This document shows positions 35,808 through 43,741 of a stretch of 64,000 bases of DNA, one piece after another. Origin of the DNA: Microbacterium psychrotolerans (lineage in GTDB: Bacteria; Actinomycetota; Actinomycetes; Actinomycetales; Microbacteriaceae); assembly GCF_031085295.1 (NCBI RefSeq), contig NZ_JAVFWO010000004.1:496001-560000 (forward strand). The letters are read 5' to 3'. Numbering within the stretch: the stretch's first letter is position 1; each line of letters starts with the position of its first letter. Under the pieces are notes generated by a model. The model did not search any database. It was not told the DNA's origin and was given only the letters and a program-made list of their open reading frames with translations. Position numbers and translations under genes: made by a program.

Positions 35808-37274
35808 ATGACGCTACCGCTGCTGCTCGACGACGCACTCTCCGCCACCGTCGGCGGCTTCTCGTTGCGCGTGAGCCTGCCATGGATCCGCTCGATGCCG
35901 CTGGCGAGTGTAACGAGGGTGATGGTGGCGATCGACAAGGAGCCGGTCGCGGTGTCGGCAGCGCTCGACGGCCGCGCGGTGACATCCGCCGAACTCGCGA
36001 CCACGCCCGGATGGTGGTTCATACAGGACAGGCTCGAACTGCGCGGTGAGAGGACCCTGGCTCCCGGCACCCATGACGTCTCGCTCTCGTTCACCCTCCT
36101 CGTGCCGTACCTGCAGGCCGGACCGACGGGACCGCTGACGCTGCCGTTCCACGCGGAGCGTCCCCTTGTTCTCGGTGCACCGGCATCGGGCGCCACAGCT
36201 GCAGAGGGCCGCGCGTCAGCGGGGGAATCGGATGCCGTCGCCGGCGTCCGACCGCGCTCGGAGGAGTTCGCATCGGCGACGGTGGACGATGCCTGGACGG
36301 TCTCGGCGAGTGCGTTCAACTGGACGCCCAAAGTCATCCGCGCCCAGCGGCCCGCTGAGGATATCGCGGTCGGCATCGTCGCAGAGGGGATCGCGGAGAC
36401 GATCGAGATCGAGGCCGGGCAGGTGTGGCGGTCGTTCCCCAACCCCTCCGATGCCGAGGTCGACCGCCTGGGCGAACGCCTCGCCGCAGCGCGCGGAGCC
36501 GTCACGATCGTGGGCGCGAGCCTCGACGACTGGGCGCTGCCCTCCCGCCGCCGCACGCAGGAAGAGCGCCTCGCGTTCCTGGTACCGCAGCTGCGAGCGG
36601 CCGCACGGCTCGGTGCACGAGGCGTGCGCGTGCCGTTCGGACAGGCAGGGCCCGAGCTGCTGCGCCTGGTCCAGCCGGTCCTCGAAGCGCTCGACGTGGT
36701 GCTCTACGAGGAGATCCAAGGTCAGCAGACGCTCGGCGTACCGGCCGTCTCGACGAACCTCGAGCTGATTCAGCAGCTCGACGATCCGCGTATCCGCACG
36801 CTCATCGACATCAGCATGCTCATGCCGTCGCTGCCGGTGAGCTATCTCGAGGAGCTCCGCCGGGGCGGGGTCGGTGAGGATCTGCTCGTGCGTCTGGAAC
36901 ACGACTGGCGCGCCCCCGAGACCCACCAGGCGGTCGTCGCCTCACTGCGCGGAGGTCAGGTGCCGCCCGCCGTGCACACGCTCTTCATGAACCTGCTGGT
37001 GCGGTTCGGCCGGTCCGAGGTGGGCGACCTCGAGCCGCTCCTTCCCCTCACCGGCGGTGTGCACCTGAAGTTCTGGGATCTCGAAGACACCGACGGTCGC
37101 GTGTCGCGGCCGATCAGCGACATCGGGGCCGCGCTGCGACGTACCGGCTTCACGGGCACGCTGACCAGCGAGTGGGGAGGCCACGAGTGGCTCGACGACG
37201 ATCCGGCCGCGACGACCCGTGCGCACCTCGCCCTCGCCCGACGAGCGCTCTCCACGGTGAGCGCGCCGCGCTGA
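35808..37274 (+). CDS. Single-chain C-glycoside-deglycosidase-like protein (beta-alpha fusion 1)
   Basis: 488 residues. Residues 1-120 match the small beta domain of C-glycoside deglycosidases (formerly DUF6379): FSLRVSLPWIRSMPLASVTR, a WWF segment, then LLVPYLQ. An Ala/Gly-rich linker (121-160) leads to a xylose-isomerase-like TIM barrel (161-488) with likely metal ligands Glu in LYEEIQ, Asp in TLIDISM, His in GVHLKFWDLED and Glu in TSEWGGHEW. In known CarBC/DgpBC enzymes the two domains are separate subunits that cleave 3-keto C-glycosides. Here they are one chain, on the opposite strand from the other copies and beside a ROK regulator. It is the most divergent of the five modules. Confidence 0.72.
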   Translation: MTLPLLLDDALSATVGGFSLRVSLPWIRSMPLASVTRVMVAIDKEPVAVSAALDGRAVTSAELATTPGWWFIQDRLELRGERTLAPGTHDVSLSFTLLVPYLQAGPTGPLTLPFHAERPLVLGAPASGATAAEGRASAGESDAVAGVRPRSEEFASATVDDAWTVSASAFNWTPKVIRAQRPAEDIAVGIVAEGIAETIEIEAGQVWRSFPNPSDAEVDRLGERLAAARGAVTIVGASLDDWALPSRRRTQEERLAFLVPQLRAAARLGARGVRVPFGQAGPELLRLVQPVLEALDVVLYEEIQGQQTLGVPAVSTNLELIQQLDDPRIRTLIDISMLMPSLPVSYLEELRRGGVGEDLLVRLEHDWRAPETHQAVVASLRGGQVPPAVHTLFMNLLVRFGRSEVGDLEPLLPLTGGVHLKFWDLEDTDGRVSRPISDIGAALRRTGFTGTLTSEWGGHEWLDDDPAATTRAHLALARRALSTVSAPR

Positions 37275-37342
37275 CCGGGCCGCGCCCTCGAATGAAGTCA
37301 GGCCGGACCGCGTTCGGCCCTGCCTTCGTCACGCGCCCCGAC

Positions 37343-38212
37343 TCAGCCCTGGTGGTTGTAGTACGGCCAGGGCAGGAAGCGACGCTCGCCCCTGCGGTCC
37401 GGTCCGTTCAGCGTGACCTCGCCCGTCGCCGCCCATTCGACGCCGCGGGGGAACATGCGGATGAACTCGATGCGCCGGAACGTGTCGATGTCGTGGCCGA
37501 TCGTGATCGTGAATGAGCGACCCTCGCCGTACTCGTTGATCCATGCGATCGGCTGATCGGTGTTCATGCCGGGGAGTGCCGCGATGCCCTCGGGCGGGAT
37601 CGCCACCGGATAGTGGGACATCGGCCACATCGGCGCCCTCTCGTACGACTCGAGGTCGTCGAACGTCGTGAGCAGCACCTGAGCGCCCTCGTGGATCGCC
37701 ACACCGGTGAGGATGTCGTCGCCGGTCACGGTCCAGCGGGCGCTGATGCCTTCGGTGATCGGGTGGCGTGGTTCGACGGTGTCGAGCTGCGCCTCGCCCC
37801 ATGGCCGTGGCCGCAGCCCGCCCGCGACGGTCAGCTTCGACCCGCGCATGACGTTGTACTCCTCGGGGTAGCCCCAGTCGTCCTCTTGCGCAGCGGAGCC
37901 GTGGAACCACACGATCCCCTTGCCGCCGTCATGCACGAACGCCAGCAGCGCAGCATCCGTCTCCGCACCGAAGCCGACGGCCTTCTCGTGGTAGCCGTCC
38001 CGACCCTCGAACACGACGATCACCACGTCGTACTTGTCGATGATCTCGGCGCCCAGCCCGCGCGGGTCCTCCGTGACGCGGACGCGGAACCGGCCGGTGT
38101 CTTCGAGCAGGGCGATGAGCCACTGGTTGTGCTGACGGAAGCTGCGGAACTCGTTGTCGTGCTCGCGGGTCATGTGGCCCGAGAGGATGAGCACATCGAG
38201 GACATCGGCCAT
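37343..38212 (-). CDS. ThuA-like domain protein
   Basis: 289 residues from ATG 38212. ThuA-like (trehalose-utilisation, glutamine-amidotransferase-like fold) protein: VLILSGHMTREHDNEFR, YDVVIVVFEGRDGYHEKA, GIVWFHGSAAQEDD, RHPITEGI, and SFTITIGHDIDTFRRIEFI. ThuA proteins occur with sugar 3-dehydrogenases; their chemistry is poorly known. Last gene of the long minus-strand operon, so probably involved in handling a keto-sugar. Convergent with fusion 1, 68 bp apart. Confidence 0.87.
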   Translation of the reverse strand: MADVLDVLILSGHMTREHDNEFRSFRQHNQWLIALLEDTGRFRVRVTEDPRGLGAEIIDKYDVVIVVFEGRDGYHEKAVGFGAETDAALLAFVHDGGKGIVWFHGSAAQEDDWGYPEEYNVMRGSKLTVAGGLRPRPWGEAQLDTVEPRHPITEGISARWTVTGDDILTGVAIHEGAQVLLTTFDDLESYERAPMWPMSHYPVAIPPEGIAALPGMNTDQPIAWINEYGEGRSFTITIGHDIDTFRRIEFIRMFPRGVEWAATGEVTLNGPDRRGERRFLPWPYYNHQG

Positions 38213-38257
38213 GCGGAATCTCCATCTGCGTGAGACGTGCGCGGGCACGCCGAACGA

Positions 38258-38279
38258 CGACCTCGGGATCGCGAGGTCG
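38258..38279 (-). terminator. Intercistronic hairpin
   Basis: CGACCTCG (38258-38265) and CGAGGTCG (38272-38279) make a perfect 8-bp stem with a 6-nt loop, 17 bp after the isomerase-like gene stop and before thuA-like. No T-run; may be an attenuator. Confidence 0.4.
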
Positions 38280-38295
38280 GGCTGGGTTGGTGGCG

Positions 38296-39303
38296 CTACT
38301 CGGCCTTGGTCGAGAACGCGGCGTCGAATGCCGCGGCGGGAGGCGTGATGGCGTTGAGCTTGCGGACGAACTCGATCGCCTCGGGGGCGCCGTCGAGCCG
38401 GTCCATGCCGGCGTCCTCCCACTCGACGCTCGTCGGGCCGTCATAGCCGATGGCGTTGAGGGCACGGAACAGCGGCTCCCACGGCACCTGGCCGTGTGCG
38501 GTCGACACGAAGGTCCACCCGCGGCGCGGGTTCGCCCACGGCAGGTGGGAGCCCAGCACGCCGTTGCGGCCGTCGAGGTTGGTGATCGACTCCTTCACGT
38601 GCACGTGGAAGATGTGCTCGGCGAAATCGAGCACGAACGCGACCGGGTCCAGCTGCTGCCACATGAAGTGCGACGGATCGAAGTTGATCCCGAAGCTCTT
38701 GCGATGGCCGATGGCGTCGAGCGTGGCCTTCGCGGTCCAGTAGTCGTAGGCGATCTCGGACGGGTGCACCTCGAGCGCGAAGCGCACCCCGACCTCTTCG
38801 AAGACGTCGAGGATCGGGTGGAACCGGTCGGCGAAGTCCTGGTAGCCGGCCGCGATCCATTCGTCTGAAGCCGGCGGGAACATCGCGACCGCCTTCCAGA
38901 TCGACGATCCGGTGAAGCCGGTGACCGTCTTGACGCCGAGCTTCGCGGCGAACCGTGCGGTCATCTTCAGCTCCTCGGCGGCCCGCTGCCGCACGCCTTC
39001 CGGCTCGCCGTCGCCCCACACGCGATCGGTGAGGATGTCGCGATGCCGCTCGTCGATCGGATCGTCGCACACGGCCTGCCCCGCGAGATGGTTCGAGATC
39101 GTCCAGACCTTCAGCCCGTTGCGCTCGAGGATGTCGCGCCGCGACTGCACGTAGTCCGCATCATCCCAGCGCGACACGTCGATGTGGTCGCCCCAGCAGG
39201 CGATCTCGAGACCGTCGTAGCCCCACTCGCCCGCCAGCCGTGCCACCTCCTCGAACGGCAGGTCGGCCCACTGACCGGTGAAGAGGGTGATCGGACGAGG
39301 CAT
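38296..39303 (-). CDS. Sugar phosphate isomerase/epimerase-like TIM-barrel protein
   Basis: 335 residues from ATG 39303 (SD AAAGGAG). AP-endonuclease-2/xylose-isomerase-like barrel: [14 protein letters not shown], metal ligands Glu in FALEVHPSE, Asp in [13 protein letters not shown], His in IFHVHVKES and Glu in [12 protein letters not shown]. The family includes 3-keto-sugar and inosose-processing enzymes. It follows a Gfo/Idh gene in the operon, as often seen in 3-keto-glycoside pathways. An AT-rich box (39312-39329) lies just upstream. Confidence 0.87.
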   Translation of the reverse strand: MPRPITLFTGQWADLPFEEVARLAGEWGYDGLEIACWGDHIDVSRWDDADYVQSRRDILERNGLKVWTISNHLAGQAVCDDPIDERHRDILTDRVWGDGEPEGVRQRAAEELKMTARFAAKLGVKTVTGFTGSSIWKAVAMFPPASDEWIAAGYQDFADRFHPILDVFEEVGVRFALEVHPSEIAYDYWTAKATLDAIGHRKSFGINFDPSHFMWQQLDPVAFVLDFAEHIFHVHVKESITNLDGRNGVLGSHLPWANPRRGWTFVSTAHGQVPWEPLFRALNAIGYDGPTSVEWEDAGMDRLDGAPEAIEFVRKLNAITPPAAAFDAAFSTKAE

Positions 39304-39311
39304 CGCGGCTC

Positions 39312-39329
39312 CTTTGCTTTGTTGTTGAG
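39312..39329 (+). promoter_or_regulatory. AT-rich box between Gfo/Idh and isomerase-like genes
   Basis: CTTTGCTTTGTTGTTGAG (39312-39329) is one of four similar CTTT...TGTT boxes; TTGA-G-TCAA (39326-39334) is a small dyad beside it. May be an internal promoter or operator. Confidence 0.35.
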
Positions 39330-39356
39330 TCAAACTATCTGCTCAGGCGGTCGAAT

Positions 39357-40550
39357 TCACCGTGTCGGAGACGAAACCTCGGCACCCACCCGCACCCACG
39401 CGGAGTCGTTGGCCGAGCTCTCCTCGACGGCTGCGAGCACGCGCTGCACCGACAGACCCTCGTCGAACGACGGGTGAGGATCGGTGCCCTCGACGATCGC
39501 CGTCACGAGGTCGACGGCCTGATGGCTGAAGCCGTGCTCGTAACCGAGCGTGTGACCAGCCGGCCACCACGCCGAGACATACGGATGCTGCGCCTCCGTC
39601 ACCAGGATGCGCGTGAAGCCCTGGGTGGCCTCCGGGGCCGTGCGGTCGTAGAACCACAGCGTGTTGAGATCCTCGAGGTCGAAGCGCAGCGCGCCCTTGT
39701 CGCCGGAGACCTCGATCGACAGATCGTTCTTGCGGCCGGTGGCGAAGCGCGTCGCCTCGAACGACGCGAGAGCTCCCGTCGACAGTCGCCCGGTGAAGAT
39801 CGCGAGGTCGTCCACCGTGACCTCGCCATACCCCTCCGCGACCGTCCCGGACAGCCCGGTCCCCGATCCCTGCAGCGGGCGCTCCTTGACGATCGTGTCG
39901 ACCACGCCCGACACGGCGTCGACTGAGAGTCCCGTCACGAACTGGGTCATGTCGATGATGTGCGCGCCGATGTCGCCGAGGGCACCGGATCCCGCGTGCT
40001 CCTTCTGCAGCCGCCACCCGAGCGGCATGTCCGGGTCGACGAGCCAGTCCTGGCGATACGCCGCGCGCACCTGCGCGATCCTGCCCACCGCGCCCTGCGC
40101 GACGAGGTCGCGGAGGAAGGTGACAGCGGGGACGCGACGGTACGTGAAGCCGACCATGGAACGGATGCCGCGCTCCGCGGCGCGTGCGGCGGCATCCGCC
40201 ATCGCCTGCGCCTCTTCGACCGTGTTGGCGAGGGGCTTCTCGCACAGCACGTGCTTGCCCGCTTCGAGCGCCGCGATGGCGATCTCGGCGTGGGAGTCGC
40301 CCGGCGTGACGATGTCGACGAGGTCGATGTCGTCACGCGCGATGACCTCGCGCCAGTCGGTCGCCGACTCCTGCCAGCCCCACCGGGCTGCGGCATCCGC
40401 CACCGCCTCGGCATTGCGTCCGACGACCACGGCCATCTCGACACCGGCGGGAAGATCGAACATGCGCGGCGCCTGGCGCCACCCGACCGAGTGCGCGGCC
40501 CCCATGAAGCCGTATCCGATCATCGCGACCCGCAGCCGGCGCCCGGTCAC
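39357..40550 (-). CDS. Gfo/Idh/MocA-family oxidoreductase
   Basis: 397 residues from GTG 40550, overlapping the beta-subunit stop (GTGA). Rossmann motif [27 protein letters not shown] with catalytic Lys near residue 101, and [20 protein letters not shown] with the GxHxxD-type active-site residues. NAD(P)-dependent; in related pathways such enzymes oxidise C3 of glycosides (DgpA type) or reduce the keto-sugar after cleavage. It may be the second C3 oxidant in this operon beside the GMC enzyme. Confidence 0.9.
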   Translation of the reverse strand: MTGRRLRVAMIGYGFMGAAHSVGWRQAPRMFDLPAGVEMAVVVGRNAEAVADAAARWGWQESATDWREVIARDDIDLVDIVTPGDSHAEIAIAALEAGKHVLCEKPLANTVEEAQAMADAAARAAERGIRSMVGFTYRRVPAVTFLRDLVAQGAVGRIAQVRAAYRQDWLVDPDMPLGWRLQKEHAGSGALGDIGAHIIDMTQFVTGLSVDAVSGVVDTIVKERPLQGSGTGLSGTVAEGYGEVTVDDLAIFTGRLSTGALASFEATRFATGRKNDLSIEVSGDKGALRFDLEDLNTLWFYDRTAPEATQGFTRILVTEAQHPYVSAWWPAGHTLGYEHGFSHQAVDLVTAIVEGTDPHPSFDEGLSVQRVLAAVEESSANDSAWVRVGAEVSSPTR

Positions 40551-40963
40551 GCGAGCACGACCTCTCGCTCGACCGGGACGCGGTTGGTCACGTACCGGCC
40601 GGGGCCGCCGTCGACGCCCGGCATGATCTGCATGTAGAGCAGGCGCATCGTGAGGACGACCTCGACGGTGAGCTTCTCGCCGGCCTGCGGCGCATGATCG
40701 AGCGGGATGACGACCTCAGGCTTGTCGGCGACGAACCAGAGCGTGTCCCACTGCTCGGGCAGCTCCTCGATGCGGTAGCTCCGGCCGTTCAGCTCGAAGC
40801 GGAGATCGTCCTTCGGCACCGGCACGCCGTTGACGGATGCCGCGACATCGTCGACTGCCGAGAGCCAGAGGCTCCGGTACCAGGGCAGCTGCACCGAAAC
40901 GGCGATGCCGTCTTCGCGGCGGTGGACGTCCTGCTCGGAGAAGAGGGAGTTGTGGGTGGCCAT
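40547..40963 (-). CDS. C-glycoside deglycosidase beta-subunit-like protein (split pair 1)
   Basis: 138 residues from ATG 40963. Small beta-sandwich protein of the family formerly called DUF6379, the beta subunit of C-glycoside deglycosidases: [37 protein letters not shown], then [20 protein letters not shown]. It forms a complex with the TIM-barrel alpha subunit in characterised members. Its sequence is closest in the window to the N-domain of the fusion at 49586 (shared [19 protein letters not shown]). Here the alpha gene comes first, the reverse of pair 2. Confidence 0.85.
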   Translation of the reverse strand: MATHNSLFSEQDVHRREDGIAVSVQLPWYRSLWLSAVDDVAASVNGVPVPKDDLRFELNGRSYRIEELPEQWDTLWFVADKPEVVIPLDHAPQAGEKLTVEVVLTMRLLYMQIMPGVDGGPGRYVTNRVPVEREVVLA

Positions 40964-41058
40964 GATGAGGGTCCTCGTTCGGTGCGGGTCGGGGGAAGGT
41001 GTCGGTGAACGTCTCGTGCGGTACCGGGGTGCCGGCTCGAGCGGGTCCTCGACGGTGC

Positions 41059-42093
41059 TCAGGCCGGCTGGCGCTCGGCGACGGTCTCTTCGACGGCGCG
41101 CCGCATGAGCGCGTGCTGCTTCTTGACCAGGTCGATGGGGTCGGACTCGCCCAGGTCGGAGAACGCATGGCCCTCCCACTCGCTGGAGAGGTAGCCCTGG
41201 TAGCCGCCCTGGACGAACTGGCGCACGATCCGAGGGATGTCCATCGCCGGCTCCTCGCCGTCGGGGCCGATGTCGTAGAACTTCGCGTGCACGTGGAAGA
41301 TCTGCGGCATGATGTCGAGCCACTCCTCCGGCGGCACCAGCCCGTGCATGTTGAACGCGAGCCGGGTGAAGGGGCCGAACCGCAGCGGATCGACGCCCTC
41401 GGCCGTCAGGTAGTCCTCGAACTTCTGGTTGCGCACGTGCATGGGCGTGGGCTCGTGCCAGATCTCGTCCATCACGGGGAAGTGCTTCTCGTCCATGCCC
41501 ATCTGGCGGAGCGTCCGCAACAGCGTCGGAGAGAGGCTGTGCATCGTCGAGGAGAAGTCCGCGGTGAACCCGAGCCGGTCGGACTGCAGTTCGTCGTACA
41601 TCTCGCGCATCTGCAGCACCTGCGGATCGTTCGGCCCCGATGGCGCGTGGATCTCGTAGCCGAGCTTCTGGTCGTACTTCTCGGCCAGCGGCAGCAGGCT
41701 GCGCAGCAGCTCCTTGCCGTGGGAGCGGATGACGACCTTCGTGAAGCCGAGGGTGTGCGCGGTCTTGAGCTGGCGGGCGAGGAAGTCGTGCTCCTCGTCG
41801 GGCGTCATGTCGCGATCCTTGCGGCGTCCCATGTCGAGGTTGGTGCCGATCGCGCTGGGCTCCAGTCCGTAGCGGTCCATGCTGTCGCGCCAGATGCGGA
41901 CGAAATCGTCGTCCACATCGGGGTATGTGCGCAGCATCTGCGCGATGTTGAACTCGATACCCGGGCCGAGCCCGTGGTCGGCCGCCGCCTTGATGAGGGT
42001 CTCCGGTGTGTAGAGGCCCGCGGCGAACTCCGAGGTGAGCGAATAGAGGGTGATCCCGAGCTTGATCCCGGTGCCGGCGATGCCGTCAGTCAT
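41059..42093 (-). CDS. C-glycoside deglycosidase alpha-subunit-like TIM barrel (split pair 1)
   Basis: 344 residues. Xylose-isomerase-like barrel with likely metal ligands Glu147 (GYEIHAP), Asp179 (TADFSST), His269 (FHVHAKFYDI) and Glu305 (SSEWEGHAF). Characterised alpha subunits (CarC/DgpB type) bind Mn/Mg there and catalyse elimination of a 3-keto glycoside. TNLDMGRRKDRDMTPDEE is almost identical to the fusion at 49586, so both descend from one duplication. A 95-bp gap separates it from its beta partner. Confidence 0.85.
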   Translation of the reverse strand: MTDGIAGTGIKLGITLYSLTSEFAAGLYTPETLIKAAADHGLGPGIEFNIAQMLRTYPDVDDDFVRIWRDSMDRYGLEPSAIGTNLDMGRRKDRDMTPDEEHDFLARQLKTAHTLGFTKVVIRSHGKELLRSLLPLAEKYDQKLGYEIHAPSGPNDPQVLQMREMYDELQSDRLGFTADFSSTMHSLSPTLLRTLRQMGMDEKHFPVMDEIWHEPTPMHVRNQKFEDYLTAEGVDPLRFGPFTRLAFNMHGLVPPEEWLDIMPQIFHVHAKFYDIGPDGEEPAMDIPRIVRQFVQGGYQGYLSSEWEGHAFSDLGESDPIDLVKKQHALMRRAVEETVAERQPA

Positions 42094-42137
42094 GGTTGGT
42101 CCCTGCCCTGAGTGTGTCGATGGGTCGTCGGTGGGGC

Positions 42138-43238
42138 TCAGCCCCGGACGGGCTGAGCGAGGTGGTCATGGAGCAGGCTCCGCGCCTCGGCGGCATCCGT
42201 GATCATGCGCGAGCCGGCGTCGGCGGCGGCGGAGCGCTGGACGGCCTGCTCGCCGGCGATGATCTCGAACGGGCTCTGCCAGTGGTTCCAATGCCAGCCC
42301 TCGTATTCGCTGGAGATCGCACCGGAGTACCCGTTCTCGACGAGCAGCCGGATGAGGTCCCGCACGGGCACGGAGGGCTCTTCGCCGTTCTCGTCGATAC
42401 CGAAGAACTTGCCGTGCACATGACGGATCCACGGCATGATCTCGAGCCAGTCGTCCACACGGGCCGGGCCGAACAGCCCGGTGCCGTTGATCCCGAAGTC
42501 GATTCCCAGGTCGGGGCGACCGTTCTGGGCTGCCAAGCCGATGAAGCGGCCGAAGCGCTGGCCGTGCTCCGCCTGGTCGGCGGGCGGACCCTGCTCGTAG
42601 AACTCGTTCCACAGGCCGGTGACCTGCGCGAGGAGGTCCTCGGACGCGCCGCGACGGCGGTACGCCTCGATGAGCGACGGTGCGAATCCCGAGACGGTGG
42701 CGCCCCAGTCCATGGTGAAACCGAGGAACGGCGAGCCGACCTGCTCGAACCGGTCGCGCAACGCCAGGATGCGCGGGTGCGAGGCGTATTGGTCGGCGTG
42801 CACTTCGAGCGCAAGGGTGACACCGTGCTCCTCCGCGATCGGCGCCAGCGCCTGCATCGAGTCGGGGGTGATCGAGATCTGCACGCGCGCGATCGGAAAA
42901 CCGAGCTTGGCGGCCGCCTTGATCTGCAGTGTCATGTAGTCGATCAGCTCGTCCTGCGTGAGCAGTCGATCGCGGTGGATGCCGATATCCGCGTTCACTG
43001 CGAGCGACGTGGTCACGAGACCCAGCTCGGCGACCAGATCGCGGAACCACCCTGCGTACGAGTCGTCGATCGAGGGGAACCCGCGGAAGCTCGAGAATCC
43101 GATGATCTCGAGGCCCGGCCCGTAGCCGTCGGCCGCCACCTTGCGGATGAGTCCCTCGAGGTCGTACTCGCGGGCGTGGAACGCGCGCGTGAAGCTGTAG
43201 AGCGTGACGCCCTGGATGGGCGTTCCCCGTGTCGTCAT
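42138..43238 (-). CDS. C-glycoside deglycosidase alpha-subunit-like TIM barrel (split pair 2)
   Basis: 366 residues from ATG 43238, overlapping the beta gene by 4 bp. Same barrel family, with Glu in LALEVHADQ, Asp in FTMDWGAT, His in IRHVHGKFFGI and Glu in SSEYEGWHW. It differs from pair 1 in the loops (FSSFRGFPSIDDS; NGTGLFGPA), suggesting another substrate. It has a C-terminal extension of about 35 residues (ITDAAEARSLLHDHLAQ). Confidence 0.85.
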   Translation of the reverse strand: MTTRGTPIQGVTLYSFTRAFHAREYDLEGLIRKVAADGYGPGLEIIGFSSFRGFPSIDDSYAGWFRDLVAELGLVTTSLAVNADIGIHRDRLLTQDELIDYMTLQIKAAAKLGFPIARVQISITPDSMQALAPIAEEHGVTLALEVHADQYASHPRILALRDRFEQVGSPFLGFTMDWGATVSGFAPSLIEAYRRRGASEDLLAQVTGLWNEFYEQGPPADQAEHGQRFGRFIGLAAQNGRPDLGIDFGINGTGLFGPARVDDWLEIMPWIRHVHGKFFGIDENGEEPSVPVRDLIRLLVENGYSGAISSEYEGWHWNHWQSPFEIIAGEQAVQRSAAADAGSRMITDAAEARSLLHDHLAQPVRG

Positions 43239-43645
43239 GCCGCCACCTCTATTCCCTGTCGTACGGTCATGGTCTTCGTGTCGTGCTCTTCGATGTGCAG
43301 CGTCTCGTCGTCGCCGATGATGATGTACGGGATGTAGAGGATCAGATCCACCCGCACCTCGTGCTCGCGCGCATCGCTCAGCGGGATCTCTCCCGACAGC
43401 ACGGCGGAGTCGGTCGGGAACCACCACTCATCGGCCTCGGTCACCAGCTCGTCGAAGCGGAACTCGCGGCCGTTCATGCGCCAGCGCAGCGACTCCGCCG
43501 GCGCCTCCACCCCGTCCACGGTCAGCTTCGCGCCGGCGATGCACGACCCCGGCAGCGCGCGGTACCAGGGCAGCCGGACCTCGAGCGCGGTCCGCGGCCC
43601 CTCGGTCGTGAGCGTGCCCTGCTCGATGATGCGGTCGGGGATCAC
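43235..43645 (-). CDS. C-glycoside deglycosidase beta-subunit-like protein (split pair 2)
   Basis: 136 residues from GTG 43645 with SD GGAGG 5 nt upstream. Beta-subunit family: LEVRLPWYRALPGSCIAGAK, REFRFDELVTEADEWWFPTD and DLILYIPYIIIGDDETLHI. The alpha gene follows with a 4-bp overlap, so the two chains are made in equal amounts; joining such a beta-alpha pair in frame would give the fusion form seen elsewhere here. First gene after a 96-bp space with its own promoter-like DNA. Confidence 0.85.
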   Translation of the reverse strand: MIPDRIIEQGTLTTEGPRTALEVRLPWYRALPGSCIAGAKLTVDGVEAPAESLRWRMNGREFRFDELVTEADEWWFPTDSAVLSGEIPLSDAREHEVRVDLILYIPYIIIGDDETLHIEEHDTKTMTVRQGIEVAA

Positions 43646-43686
43646 GATGACCTCCAGGTTCTGGGCCGACGCGGTCGGCCGGACAT

Positions 43687-43726
43687 CTTTGTCATTGTTT
43701 CTACACTCTAATGTCTGAATAAGACA
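43687..43726. promoter_or_regulatory. AT-rich operator region before split pair 2
   Basis: CTTTGTCATTGTTTCTAC (43687-43704) matches the CTTT...TGTTT box family. TGTCT (43712-43716) and AGACA (43722-43726) form a 15-bp dyad. This lies in the 96-bp space after the GMC gene and suggests an internal promoter in the long operon. Confidence 0.5.
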
Positions 43727-43741
43727 GAAGCAAGATCGCCT

